Positions 45,701-55,104 of a DNA stretch of 64,000 nt are shown here, piece by piece. The notes beneath the pieces are model-generated. The model was given only the letters and a program-made list of their open reading frames with translations, was not told the DNA's origin and did no database searches. Each line of letters begins with the position of its first letter. Position 1 is the stretch's first letter. The translations under genes and the position numbers were made by a program. The DNA is from Wenyingzhuangia sp. (GTDB lineage: Bacteria > Bacteroidota > Bacteroidia > Flavobacteriales > Flavobacteriaceae). Location: NCBI GenBank assembly GCA_020628175.1, contig JAHDFK010000004.1, positions 71,775 to 135,774 on the forward strand. The letters run 5' to 3'.

Positions 45701-47598
45701 TTGATCGCTAAATAAGAATAAATTTTTCTTAAATCGGTGTTTGTAAGTGTTTGGTTGTAAATGATTACCTCAGAAACATATCCATTGAATCCGTCTGAAG
45801 CTGATCCTTTACCTAAAACACCTGTATGATCTCCAGTTAAGAAAGAATTCACCAAATCAGTACTCTCAGTATACGCACCATCTCTTAATTCAGAAACTAG
45901 CTTTCCTGAAGCACTATCTAAACTACCTCGCACCAATGCAATAGAATTGATTGGTGTATTAAAATTATTTACAGAAGTAGTCAATGAATTTGAAAATTGA
46001 TCTAACTCTAGTGAATTATCTAGGTTGTATCCAAAATCTAATGCATTATTACTTGAAGAACCTTCTGTACCTAATAAAAAGTTATCTGTATCACTACCAT
46101 CTCTCTCAACGATTGCTATAATATTATAATTACTATCGTTAATAGCATCAAGATCTAAGTTAAAATAACCATTATCACCATTTTCAAAATAAACAGATGG
46201 GTTAAAGTTATGTTGATTTTCGCTAAGCACAGGAAAATTACTTGTACCAGATTGCGAAGCATTTAAACTTGATACTGAATTGTTCCATTGAGTAATAACT
46301 TCCCCGTCAATAGTTGCAGATGTACTTGCACCTTTGTACCAATGTGTAATTCCTGAAGAAACATTTCCAGGAGTAAAAATAGCAGACTTTAATCCTACTG
46401 TAAATATTTGACCATCTGTAAAGTTTACAGCATCGAAGTTTAACAAAGTACCTCCTGTTATTGAAGTTGCATCAATTACAGTAGCATCTGAAAAATTTGT
46501 ATCATTATCTAAAATTAAAACATAATCACTAGCATTTCCAGTATCCGGAATTCCAGTTCCCAACTCAAATGAAACTGTTACGGAACCAGGAGTACCATTT
46601 GTCTCAACTTTCCACAAACGTTCTAAACTAGATATAACTCCAGTAGGTAAATTAGATGACGAATATGTTGTTGATAAGTTATTGTTTCCAAATAACAAAT
46701 AATCTAAATCGCTTGTAAATGTAGCACCTTTATCAACCGTCAAAATAGGTTCATCTATTGAACTAACACCAACTGTATCTTCATAATCTGCATTATTATC
46801 TCTACCATAGTGAAGTCTATTGTTATTAAAATCTATATTTTCTGAAGCATCCCAAATTAAACTACCATCACTCAAAACATAATCTCCACTCGTTCCTCCA
46901 GATGTGTTTTCTAATTCAACACCATACTTTCTTGATAAATAGGTTTCTACTTTTAATCTATCTGTTTCAGATAGCTCCGTACTGTAAGCTATTATTTCTG
47001 AAATTTGTCCTGTAATACTTCTCGTTGAAAACGTTCTATCTCTACCTACATAATAAGTCGACGTAGTATTATCATTGGCTGTCAAAATTCTAGAATGTAT
47101 TTCAACTGTTTTGGGTCTTGGATGAGCTAACAAGTCAACCACACTACCATTTACAAAAGAACTTCCGTTTTTGGTTGCAGTTGGTGTCCATACATCACTA
47201 TACACAGTTGTATCGTCTATTTGACCGTGAAAAATACCCGCTCCGTTATTATTTGTAAATGGAACTTCCCAAGGCCTAACTGAAGTATGTTGATATACAA
47301 TAAAGAATGTTCTAATATCTAAATTTGTAGTCGCTAATTGTAAATGTGAACTTCCATCAAATACAATAGAACTTTGATTATTAATCCCTGTTAAATCTAA
47401 TGTGGGTGTTCCTGAAGCTGTATTAAATACATATCCATTTGTAGATTGGTCTGTCCAACTTGTAACACTTCCCCCGGATACAGCAACACCTGTATCTGCT
47501 TTTAACCACAAATTTAAATTTGAAGATACATTTGCCGGTCCTTGTGCATAGGAACAAATTGAAATTACTAATAAAACGATTTTAAGAAAATTCTTCAT
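42265..47598 (-). CDS. Giant LamG-like T9SS-secreted protein (1777 aa)
   Basis: 1777 aa. Signal peptide (MKNFLKIVLLVISICSYAQ), then three repeated units of about 400 residues, starting near 25 (NLNLWLKADTGV), 416 (ITHWYKGASTS) and 826 (NLSLWLRADNNV). Each is a concanavalin-like sandwich ending in YL..KYGI followed by a segment such as SGNYRDSDDQIIWNNTVGY, as in LamG/DUF8202 proteins. From about 1212 (GGWSGGSGPGG) comes a region shared with its neighbour, ending in a T9SS sorting domain (residues about 1700-1777). A cell-surface adhesin or glycan-binding role is inferred. A -7 element lies upstream. Confidence 0.82.
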   Translation of the reverse strand: MKNFLKIVLLVISICSYAQGPANVSSNLNLWLKADTGVAVSGGSVTSWTDQSTNGYVFNTASGTPTLDLTGINNQSSIVFDGSSHLQLATTNLDIRTFFIVYQHTSVRPWEVPFTNNNGAGIFHGQIDDTTVYSDVWTPTATKNGSSFVNGSVVDLLAHPRPKTVEIHSRILTANDNTTSTYYVGRDRTFSTRSITGQISEIIAYSTELSETDRLKVETYLSRKYGVELENTSGGTSGDYVLSDGSLIWDASENIDFNNNRLHYGRDNNADYEDTVGVSSIDEPILTVDKGATFTSDLDYLLFGNNNLSTTYSSSNLPTGVISSLERLWKVETNGTPGSVTVSFELGTGIPDTGNASDYVLILDNDTNFSDATVIDATSITGGTLLNFDAVNFTDGQIFTVGLKSAIFTPGNVSSGITHWYKGASTSATIDGEVITQWNNSVSSLNASQSGTSNFPVLSENQHNFNPSVYFENGDNGYFNLDLDAINDSNYNIIAIVERDGSDTDNFLLGTEGSSSNNALDFGYNLDNSLELDQFSNSLTTSVNNFNTPINSIALVRGSLDSASGKLVSELRDGAYTESTDLVNSFLTGDHTGVLGKGSASDGFNGYVSEVIIYNQTLTNTDLRKIYSYLAIKYGITLSSTDGITSGNYRDSDDQIIWNNTVGYETNIIGIGRDDQSALSQIKSQEQNTTLGVVIEKEIAFTGDDQFVMIANNGASESVVPTSTINNYKNIVGRVWRTQTTGTPGTVNVSFTLGSGVPNTGLDFDYALLIDTDTDFSDATIQTENVSLVGNTLTFNNVNLNADGYFTLAYDRTISGPGDVDTTNLSLWLRADNNVVTSGSDVSQWQDSHNSFDFVTANDNPQLNDSGINFNPSIDFNGNDALTISGNLDVKTVFIVYNHTSVRSWETPFTNNNGAGVFHGHEDETQVYSSIWTPNNTKNGTSYVNGTTTDLLTHARPVRTEVHTKVLVTNETTNTSYTIGADRGIYNSRGITGQIAEIISYSSNLSDSDRNKINSYLASKYGITLDSSINYIASDGTTVIWDKTINADYYERVGVIGQDDASGLNQKQSKSGSENSVLTVGLGSIAATNALNSSSFDDDLDFLAWGSKSSGTVFGIECGLPILKVNRDWKVQNTGSVGTVSLSFDMTDILEPQDFDLLIDVDGDFTTTGDQTTITPVPASGTDLSFSGVTLPDGVVFTLIRKDGYEIVFDISEGGWSGGSGPGGVANIDDDAKRFIIKDDLTFTLVSGESFECTCLNVDAGVTFTLSEDKYASTTDLVLNGDIYLEGEAELIQNSVGVNENTGTGNIYKVLGEATDSPYRYNYFASPVQTSGSFSLTNNLKFNTGATLGDNTDPSFTRDLDGSANTLSTRWTHTMNNDFAFLEITEATTMNPGVGFTMKGTGTLNNYNFIGSPNNGDITVPLTSGNFLLTGNPYPSTIDGHAFNTLNSGVTEGIIYVWDQPIGDEHFPAVTDNSGGYATIGAGMTVAAATLEDEVTGVTDATTPSGYLKPGQGFVVYGDATGDVQFENSLRSGVAFDPSRHFFKTNKTKTIRPIIRLGFGYTNSEGKVYHRQLATALDGSSMAKEVGKDAFMFDYYNNDAYWIVPGEEDRFVITSVPAASDDLELPIGVVVDTDREITFTLDGVEDYTGSVYVYDKVENTVNNIKEDMYTAFVTSGETSDRFSLVFKGEDTLSNDAILTEGVKNVVSFTNNELEVTLEKGAIEKIEVYSLTGSTLLSYKETKETNHSVVKTNGLSNNFYIVKVVTNTESFTKKIYLE

Positions 47599-47622
47599 TC
47601 TGTTTATTTATTTTTTCAATTA

Positions 47623-47630
47623 CAAAAGTA
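47623..47630 (-). promoter_or_regulatory. -7 promoter element of the first giant gene
   Basis: The reverse strand reads TACTTTTG, 25 bases before the ATG at 47598. It lies downstream of the terminator of the other giant gene, so the two are separate units. Confidence 0.45.
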
Positions 47631-47736
47631 ATTCTTTTTAAACAAAAAAAACTAACTAAATCTTGATTATACAATATATGTTAACAATAATTTTATTAGA
47701 CTAAAAATACACAAGTATGTTAATTATTGTAAAAAA

Positions 47737-48296
47737 TAAAAAAAAGGGTCTGCTAAGTATTAGTAGACCCTTTTTTTTATTTTTTAGAAAGTGTAATTAC
47801 TCTACATATATCTTTTTGGTAAAGCTTTCTGTATTGGTAACAACTTTTACAATATAGAAATTGTTAGACAATCCATTTGTTTTTACTACCGAATGGTTCG
47901 TCTCTTTTGTTTCTTTATAACTTAACAACGTACTTCCTGTTAAACTATAAACTTCTATTTTCTCTATAGCTCCTTTTTCTAAAGTAACTTCTAATTCATT
48001 ATTTGTGAAACTTACTACGTTCTTAACTCCTTCTGTAAGTATAGCGTCGTTACTTAAAGTGTCTTCTCCTTTAAATACCAAACTAAATCTATCACTTGTT
48101 TCTCCAGAAGTTACAAATGCTGTATACATATCTTCTTTTATATTATTTACTGTATTTTCTACTTTATCGTATACATAAACAGAACCCGTATAATCTTCTA
48201 CACCATCCAATGTAAAGGTTATTTCTCTATCTGTATCTACAACAACTCCTATAGGTAATTCTAAATCATCACTCGCTGCCGGTACACTTGTGATTA
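47737..48296. repeat. Near-identical 3' end repeat, copy 2
   Basis: Partner of 42206-42764 (see there): terminator plus the last ~165 codons of the second giant gene. The protein ends KKIYVE here against KKIYLE in the other copy. Confidence 0.9.
47738..47778 (-). terminator. Terminator of the second giant T9SS gene
   Basis: The same hairpin as at 42207-42246, with an 8-base T run, 19 bases beyond the stop codon. Confidence 0.85.
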
Positions 48297-51200
48297 TAAA
48301 TCTATCTTCTTCACCTTCAATAACCCAGTAAGCATCGTTGTTAAAGTAATCAAACATAAATGCGTCTTTTCCTACTTCTTTAGCCATAGAGCTTCCGTCT
48401 AATGCAGTTGCTAATTGACGGTGATATACTTTACCATTACCAAGCTTAAATTCAAAACCTAAACGAATAATTGGACGAATTGTCTTAATTTCATTTGTTT
48501 TGAAAAAATGCCTTGCCCCATCATACTCTGCTCCAGAAACTCTTAAAGAGTTGTCAAATTTCACATCTCCATCTGCTGTAGCATATACAATAAATCCTTG
48601 ACCTGGACGTAGGTATTCTGTTGGCGTTGTCGCTCCAGATACTCCTGTAGTTTCATCTTCTAAAGTAGCTGCTCCTACTGTCATTCCTGCCCCAATTGTA
48701 GCATATCCTCCACTATTGTCGGTTAATGCTGGAAAGTGTTCACTTCCCCCTGGTTGATCCCACAAATAAATAATACCTTCTGTAACTCCTGATCCCCCTG
48801 TGTTTAATGTATTAAAGTCATGTGCATTAATTGTTGATGGATATAAGTTACCTGTCAACAAGAAATTTCCTGTAGTTACAGGTACAGTTATGTCTCCATT
48901 ATTAGGATTCCCGATAAAGTTGTATTTGTTTTTAGGGTCTAATGCGGCAACTCCTGTTCCTTTCATGGTATAACCAACTCCAGGATTCATAGACTCATTT
49001 TCATCTACTTCGGTAAACTGAATTGCATTATTCATTGTATGTAACCAACGTCTACTAATCGTTGTTCCAGACCCATCTAAATCATTTGTGTAAGTAAAAT
49101 CCGTATTATCATCCAACGTAGCGCCTGTATTTAACTTTAAATTATTTATTAAAGAGAAACTACCCGAAGTATTTACAACAGAAGCAAAATAGTTATATCT
49201 AAATTCAGATCTTGTTGCATCATCTAAAATTTTATGAATAGTACCTGTACCTGTATTTGTATTTACTCCTGTAGATTTCTGAATTAACTCAGAATCTCCT
49301 TCTAAATAAATATCTCCATCTAACTCTAATAAACCTTCAACTCTTAAATATGAATTTGTAGGTACTGTTACAACAGCATCTGTAGCAACACTTAAACACT
49401 GACAGTTTGCATTTTGAGTTAACGACACACTATCTTCTATAGAAACAGATTTTGCAAAATCACTTGTATTTGGTGAACCATCAGGTGCAGAACCACCAGA
49501 CCATGTACCTCCTGCATATGATATTTGAGATTGTGCCGTTTTAGTTCTTAACGTAAATACAGCTCCATTTGGTAAATTAACACTTGAAAAAACTAAGTTA
49601 TCATCTGTTAAAACACCTGTAGTTATAGGAGTAACTCCTGTATAATCACCATCTCCATCGGTATCAATCAATAAATCAAAATTATTTTCGTTAGATATTG
49701 TAGACATATCAAATGACACAGAAACTGTTCCTACACTACCAATATTAACTACTTTCCAATCTCTATCTAATCTTCTAAATACTTGAGGACAAGTTCCTGT
49801 AGGCGCACCATCATCTATTAAAGAAGGTATTGCATCAGTACCATTGTTTCCCCATAATAAATAATCTTTATCATCATCAAAATCAGTTGTATTGTCAACA
49901 TTCGAAGCTTCTACAGTTGCTCCTAATGCTACTGTAACAATTCCTCCTTCAGCTTCAGATCTTGATTGTTTTTGTAACAAAGCAGTATCTTCATCAGCAC
50001 CAATACCAGCTACATTTCGATGAAATGCTGCATTTGCTACCGCATCCCATAAAACACTTCCACTACTATCCACGTAGTTACCGTTTAAACCTCCTGCAGA
50101 ATTATCTAATGTAATTCCATATTTAATAGCTAAATAACTTTCAATTCTTCTAATTTCTGCATCAGGAATAGTTTGTCCTTGAAAGTATATTATTTCAGAA
50201 ATATTTCCTTCATAATAATCTTCACTAGAACCTCCATCAAATGTAGCAGCTAAAGAAGCATCTCCCACATATCCATATCTTGTTACACCTGTACCAATAT
50301 TAGAATTATTTACATCTCCTGTAAAATCGTCCGCACCATTTGATCTTATAAAGGTGTCATTTGCACCCGTACTTGCATCAAAAATAAAACCTGCAATATT
50401 GGTTCTTCCGTTATTATTTACACTTGTACCTGTAGAGGTATATTCTATACCAAAACCTGCTCCTTCTGTATATGAGAATCCTAATTTACCATCTCCACCA
50501 ATGTATGTTCCAAAATATTTAGAACTATCAAAGTCTAAAAATGCTCTATTACTTGTATCAGGAGTACCCGATGGGGTTGAACTATGATCTGTTTTATATA
50601 CCACCCACGTATATAATTTATCTATTTCACCAGCCGAGCTAAAATTTAAACTTTCAACAGCAAAATGTTGTCTAACACCATCAAAAGACATGGTAGGGTT
50701 GTAATTAGTCATATCAGTATCATCCGTTGGCTTGTCTAAGTTTGTACTTTGAACAACTCCATTTCCATTAAAACTTTCATCTGTTACCGAAGAAATAATA
50801 CCACTTGTACTTGTTACACCTTTGTCTGCACGTACCCACATATTTAAACCAAAGCCTGCATTAACTGCACCTGGTGTTGGTTGTTCAGGTAATAGTAAAG
50901 TATATGCTAATCTTTCACCATCTAACATATCTCTAGAAAAATAATAATTTGTTCCATCATCGGTTAAGGTTACTTTTGTATCAGAATTATCAAATACGTC
51001 ATCAGTACTAATTATTGCTTCAATAGATATTAAGTCATCTGGAAAAAATGATTTCGGAATAGCAACAAATACAGTTCCTGTGTTTCCTCCTGTTTCTGTA
51101 AATAACCACTGTCTAGATGTTAAATATTGGCTCAGAAGAGGATTGAAGTTTAAAACTCCTACTCCAGATCCGTTACTACCAAACAATAATGAGGTTCCTA

Positions 51201-53481
51201 AAGGAACTGATGTTCTAGAGGCATCAGCATTAGGCGAAGAAAAATCGTTGGTTGTTGCTACAATTAAATCTTGCGCAGATGTTGATTGTGCAACTTTTTG
51301 ATCTATATCACTATCTTCTGAATCATTTATCAAACCAGCAATACCATTCCAATAATCTGTATTGTTCCAAATAATTGCTCCTGCTGAATTTCTATAATCA
51401 AAAATAGATGGATGTAAACTTACACCATATTTTAATCCTAAATATGTTTCTATTTGTTTTGTCTCCAAATCAGAAAAACCAGTTCTATCCGCAACAATAA
51501 CTTCAGAAATTTGTCCATCATAATAAATATTATTTCTTGATCCATTTTCAGTGTTTGCTTCTGAACCATCTCCTATAAAACCATATCTTGGAGTAGTTGA
51601 TGAATTATTTCTCACTACAATATTACCAGAAGTTAAATCACTATTAAACTCTATATTACCATCAAACTTCATAAATGTTTCGTTGGTCTGACCTGAATCA
51701 AAAATAAACTCAGCAATATGCGGGATACCATCATTTCCTAACGATTCACTAAACTGATCTTTTGTTCCACTTGACTGATAAGAAAAAGCTAATTTCCCAT
51801 CAGGTCTAATAAACATATTGTAAGATTCACTTCTATCAAAATCTACCAACGCCCAGTTATCAAAATCCGGATTCGCGTCTTGCGTATCAAACTCTGTACT
51901 ATACACCACAAATCCGTGTAAATCTGTAATTACATCTGCTGCTTCGTATCTTTTATTCTCAATAGCTAAATAATCATTTGCACCATCAAAATCTAATGTT
52001 GGATTAAAGTTCATAAAAGCATCTGCCGGAGTTCTATCTGTATTAGTCTGAAACGCATTTGCTTGATTTAAACTACCATCTCTTAAATCTAACCCAGAAC
52101 CAGAGTCTATATCATCAGCCTTGATAATTAAATCAAACCTAGTCACATCAATACCTGCTAATTTTGGCACATCAAAAGCACCCGTAATAAAAGTAATTCT
52201 ATCTCCATCATTTAAATTGATAGCTCTGTATAAGTATGTCCCATCATCCATTAGAGGATATGTCGTATCAGTTCCATCAAAAACATCATCTGTACTTACA
52301 ATTAACTGAGCAGTTGTCCCTGAAGGAAATTCTGATTTAGGAAAGGCTACATACACCAACCCTGTATCGTTAGTACCTTCTTTAAACAACCATTGTTTAT
52401 TAAAAATATAGTTGTTTGGGCTACTGAATAATGTATACCCATGCTCATCATTTTCTCCAAACAATAAATAATCACCTAAAGGTAATGAGGTTCTAGACAT
52501 TGCATTGTTAGATGATGTAAAATCATCATTTGTTGCAACAATCAAACCTGTATCTCCAGATTTTGCTATTTTTTGATTGATTGCACTTGTAGTACTGTCA
52601 TTAATTAAACCTCCTACATTGTGCCAATAGTCTGTATTATCCCATAACACATCTCCTGCAGAATTCACATAATTTGTATTCGAGACATCTAAAGTAACTC
52701 CATACTTTAAAGCTAAGTACGATTCTATTCTAAGCATTTCATTTGCAGTAATTGCTCCTTTGTCAAAAAGGATAATTTCAGCAATATTACCATCATAATA
52801 AATCTCATTTTTCCCTCCATTTTCACTAGATGCTTCAGAACCGTCACCAACAAAACCGTATCTATCAGCTGTTATGGTAATATCAGAGTCTGTTCTATCA
52901 AAAGTTCTATCCAAACGACCATCAACTTTCAATCGAGTTTCATTGGTAAAAGCATTATCAAAAATAAACGTACCTATGTGAGGTTGATTATCGTTTGTTA
53001 CTTGAAAAGCTCTATTATCTCTTATATCTCCACCATCTTTATAAGACATTTGTAAAGTTCCGCTTCCAGAAACATTAATATTATAAGCATCACTCCTATC
53101 AAAATCTAAAAACGACCAGTTATCACTTGTTCCATTAGCAGAAAAACCAGTCTTGTATACTACAAAAGCATATAAGTCCTCTATTGTAGAACCCGATGCA
53201 TAATTTAATGTTTCTACAGCAAAGAAATCATCTGTACCGTCAAACGTAAAACTTTCGTTAAAGTTCATTAAATCTGTCTGACTCGCTTTTGCTGCTGCTG
53301 TAGTTTGGTAAGCATCAAAGCCGGATCCACTTCGATCTCCCCAGGTAAGCGTACCACTATCAGTTATATTACTATCCCCACTATACCAAAGACTCATATT
53401 GGTTGTTGGTACACCCCCAGGAGTTTGCGAAAACACAACAGAAGTTAGTAAAACAAAAAATAATAAAGTATTTTTTTTCAT
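47797..53481 (-). CDS. Giant LamG-like T9SS-secreted protein (1894 aa)
   Basis: 1894 aa. Signal peptide (MKKNTLLFFVLLTSVVFSQ) and three LamG/DUF8202-like units beginning near 28 (NMSLWYSGDSNI), 450 (DLIIKADDIDSG) and 877 (GLNMWVRADKGV), each followed by YLALKYGV-type and DVLWDNTDYW/AIIWNNTDYW motifs. From about 1322 (GGTWSGGSAPDG) it resembles its neighbour and ends in the same T9SS sorting domain. The units differ from those of the neighbour in sequence, whereas the tail is nearly identical. A surface adhesin or binding function is inferred; no catalytic motif seen. Confidence 0.82.
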   Translation of the reverse strand: MKKNTLLFFVLLTSVVFSQTPGGVPTTNMSLWYSGDSNITDSGTLTWGDRSGSGFDAYQTTAAAKASQTDLMNFNESFTFDGTDDFFAVETLNYASGSTIEDLYAFVVYKTGFSANGTSDNWSFLDFDRSDAYNINVSGSGTLQMSYKDGGDIRDNRAFQVTNDNQPHIGTFIFDNAFTNETRLKVDGRLDRTFDRTDSDITITADRYGFVGDGSEASSENGGKNEIYYDGNIAEIILFDKGAITANEMLRIESYLALKYGVTLDVSNTNYVNSAGDVLWDNTDYWHNVGGLINDSTTSAINQKIAKSGDTGLIVATNDDFTSSNNAMSRTSLPLGDYLLFGENDEHGYTLFSSPNNYIFNKQWLFKEGTNDTGLVYVAFPKSEFPSGTTAQLIVSTDDVFDGTDTTYPLMDDGTYLYRAINLNDGDRITFITGAFDVPKLAGIDVTRFDLIIKADDIDSGSGLDLRDGSLNQANAFQTNTDRTPADAFMNFNPTLDFDGANDYLAIENKRYEAADVITDLHGFVVYSTEFDTQDANPDFDNWALVDFDRSESYNMFIRPDGKLAFSYQSSGTKDQFSESLGNDGIPHIAEFIFDSGQTNETFMKFDGNIEFNSDLTSGNIVVRNNSSTTPRYGFIGDGSEANTENGSRNNIYYDGQISEVIVADRTGFSDLETKQIETYLGLKYGVSLHPSIFDYRNSAGAIIWNNTDYWNGIAGLINDSEDSDIDQKVAQSTSAQDLIVATTNDFSSPNADASRTSVPLGTSLLFGSNGSGVGVLNFNPLLSQYLTSRQWLFTETGGNTGTVFVAIPKSFFPDDLISIEAIISTDDVFDNSDTKVTLTDDGTNYYFSRDMLDGERLAYTLLLPEQPTPGAVNAGFGLNMWVRADKGVTSTSGIISSVTDESFNGNGVVQSTNLDKPTDDTDMTNYNPTMSFDGVRQHFAVESLNFSSAGEIDKLYTWVVYKTDHSSTPSGTPDTSNRAFLDFDSSKYFGTYIGGDGKLGFSYTEGAGFGIEYTSTGTSVNNNGRTNIAGFIFDASTGANDTFIRSNGADDFTGDVNNSNIGTGVTRYGYVGDASLAATFDGGSSEDYYEGNISEIIYFQGQTIPDAEIRRIESYLAIKYGITLDNSAGGLNGNYVDSSGSVLWDAVANAAFHRNVAGIGADEDTALLQKQSRSEAEGGIVTVALGATVEASNVDNTTDFDDDKDYLLWGNNGTDAIPSLIDDGAPTGTCPQVFRRLDRDWKVVNIGSVGTVSVSFDMSTISNENNFDLLIDTDGDGDYTGVTPITTGVLTDDNLVFSSVNLPNGAVFTLRTKTAQSQISYAGGTWSGGSAPDGSPNTSDFAKSVSIEDSVSLTQNANCQCLSVATDAVVTVPTNSYLRVEGLLELDGDIYLEGDSELIQKSTGVNTNTGTGTIHKILDDATRSEFRYNYFASVVNTSGSFSLINNLKLNTGATLDDNTDFTYTNDLDGSGTTISRRWLHTMNNAIQFTEVDENESMNPGVGYTMKGTGVAALDPKNKYNFIGNPNNGDITVPVTTGNFLLTGNLYPSTINAHDFNTLNTGGSGVTEGIIYLWDQPGGSEHFPALTDNSGGYATIGAGMTVGAATLEDETTGVSGATTPTEYLRPGQGFIVYATADGDVKFDNSLRVSGAEYDGARHFFKTNEIKTIRPIIRLGFEFKLGNGKVYHRQLATALDGSSMAKEVGKDAFMFDYFNNDAYWVIEGEEDRFIITSVPAASDDLELPIGVVVDTDREITFTLDGVEDYTGSVYVYDKVENTVNNIKEDMYTAFVTSGETSDRFSLVFKGEDTLSNDAILTEGVKNVVSFTNNELEVTLEKGAIEKIEVYSLTGSTLLSYKETKETNHSVVKTNGLSNNFYIVKVVTNTESFTKKIYVE

Positions 53482-53689
53482 ATCTTAGTTTTAAATTCGG
53501 ACTCAATTTATATAAAAATTTCCAAAGTACCTCTGTTTTTTTATCGCATTTTAACATACGTTAACACAACTCATTCTTTCTTTCATACTCTTGACTTTTA
53601 TCAAGTTTTTTGAAGTTTTTATATTTCTTTCTTAAAGATTTATTTTTCCCATATTTTCATGTTATTTTGCATTAAATTTTAACGGAATC

Positions 53690-54751
53690 ATGCAAACAAT
53701 AACATCCACTAGCTACCCTGTTCATTTTCAAGAAAATGGTTATACATTCTTAAACACTTACATAGGAAACGGAAAGTTTAAAACTATTTTTATTTTAGTT
53801 GACGAGAATACGCACGAGCACTGTTTGCCTATTTTACAGCAAGAAATAGAACACGATGTTACTTTTGAGATTATAGAAATTGAATCTGGAGAAATAAACA
53901 AAAACTTAGGTACTTGTACAAGTTTGTGGCAAGCACTCACAGACTTGGGTGCCGACAGAAAAAGTTTACTTATAAATATAGGTGGTGGTGTTATTACCGA
54001 TATGGGAGGCTTTGTTGCCTCTACTTACAAACGTGGTATTAAATTTATAAACATACCAACAACGTTATTAAGTATGGTAGATGCTTCTGTTGGAGGAAAA
54101 ACAGGTGTTGATTTAGGAGTACTAAAAAATCAAATTGGATTGTTTGCAGATCCTGACATGGTTATCATCGATCCTTTGTATTTAAAAACATTGTCTGAAA
54201 GAGAAATTACTTCTGGAATGGCTGAAATCATCAAATACGGTCTTACATACGATGCTTCACTTTGGAAACAATTTTTAAAAACTACCGAACAAATTGATTT
54301 GGTAGGAATGATACATCGTTCTATAGAAATTAAAAACGAAGTTGTTTTAGAAGATAGACTTGAAGGAGGTTTGCGAAAAATTTTAAACTTTGGACACACC
54401 ATAGGACATGCTGTAGAATCGTATTTTTTAGAGTCTGAACATAAAACTACTTTAACTCATGGTCAAGCAATTGCTTTGGGTATGATTACAGAAACTTATA
54501 TTTCATCGAAACTTTTAAATTTTCCTGAAAACGATTTAAAAATTATAAAAGAAACAATTATAGGTATCTTTGGTAAAGTACCAGTACTTACAGAAGATTA
54601 TGAGGCTATTTTAGAATTTTTAAAACACGACAAGAAAAATGTAAATGGGCAAGTAAATTTTGTATTACTAAACAGTATTGAACATTGCGAAATAGACTGC
54701 AAAGTAACTACAGAGTTAATTACAGAATCTTTAAACTATTATTTAGCGTAA
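53690..54751 (+). CDS. aroB: 3-dehydroquinate synthase
   Basis: 353 aa. AroB converts DAHP to 3-dehydroquinate with NAD+ and Zn2+ in the shikimate pathway. Seen: NAD-binding GGGVITDMGGFVAS near 98-111, TLLSMVDASVGGKTGVDLG near 126-144 (active-site Lys), the zinc His in FGHTIGHAVE and LTHGQAIALGM. Length is normal. The ATG of a DUF1801 gene follows its stop directly. Confidence 0.97.
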   Translation: MQTITSTSYPVHFQENGYTFLNTYIGNGKFKTIFILVDENTHEHCLPILQQEIEHDVTFEIIEIESGEINKNLGTCTSLWQALTDLGADRKSLLINIGGGVITDMGGFVASTYKRGIKFINIPTTLLSMVDASVGGKTGVDLGVLKNQIGLFADPDMVIIDPLYLKTLSEREITSGMAEIIKYGLTYDASLWKQFLKTTEQIDLVGMIHRSIEIKNEVVLEDRLEGGLRKILNFGHTIGHAVESYFLESEHKTTLTHGQAIALGMITETYISSKLLNFPENDLKIIKETIIGIFGKVPVLTEDYEAILEFLKHDKKNVNGQVNFVLLNSIEHCEIDCKVTTELITESLNYYLA

Positions 54752-55093
54752 ATGTCGGGAATTGATACTTTTTTTGAGAAAATTGAAGAACCCAACAAAG
54801 GAATCTTTCTTTTTTTAATAAAACATATCAAAAATTTCCACCCAGAAATTCAATTGTATTACAAATGGAAATTACCTTATTTATATTTTAAGGAAAAACC
54901 TTTGTGCTATTTCTGGAAAGACAAAAACACAAACCAACCTTATATAGGATTTGCGAGAGGCTACAAATTAACACACCCTTCTTTAGAAGCAGGAAACAGA
55001 ACAACTATAAAAATTCTTCCCATTGCTACTTCTAAAGATATTGATTTGAAAACTCTAGACGAAGTACTAAACGAAGCTATTCTTTTATATTAA
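54752..55093 (+). CDS. DUF1801 protein
   Basis: 113 aa. IQLYYKWKLPYLYFKEKPLCYF, the pattern W..PYL...P and the overall length fit the DUF1801 (YdhG-like) family of small cytoplasmic proteins of unknown activity. It begins in the base after the aroB stop and precedes recQ by 11 bases, so aroB-DUF1801-recQ form one unit. Confidence 0.85.
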   Translation: MSGIDTFFEKIEEPNKGIFLFLIKHIKNFHPEIQLYYKWKLPYLYFKEKPLCYFWKDKNTNQPYIGFARGYKLTHPSLEAGNRTTIKILPIATSKDIDLKTLDEVLNEAILLY

Positions 55094-55104
55094 ATATATC
55101 TCTT

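Noticed and set aside
42265..53481. Giant genes as polyketide or toxin proteins
   Set aside because: Signal peptides, LamG/DUF8202-type repeats and T9SS tails account for them; no catalytic, toxin or PKS motif was seen.
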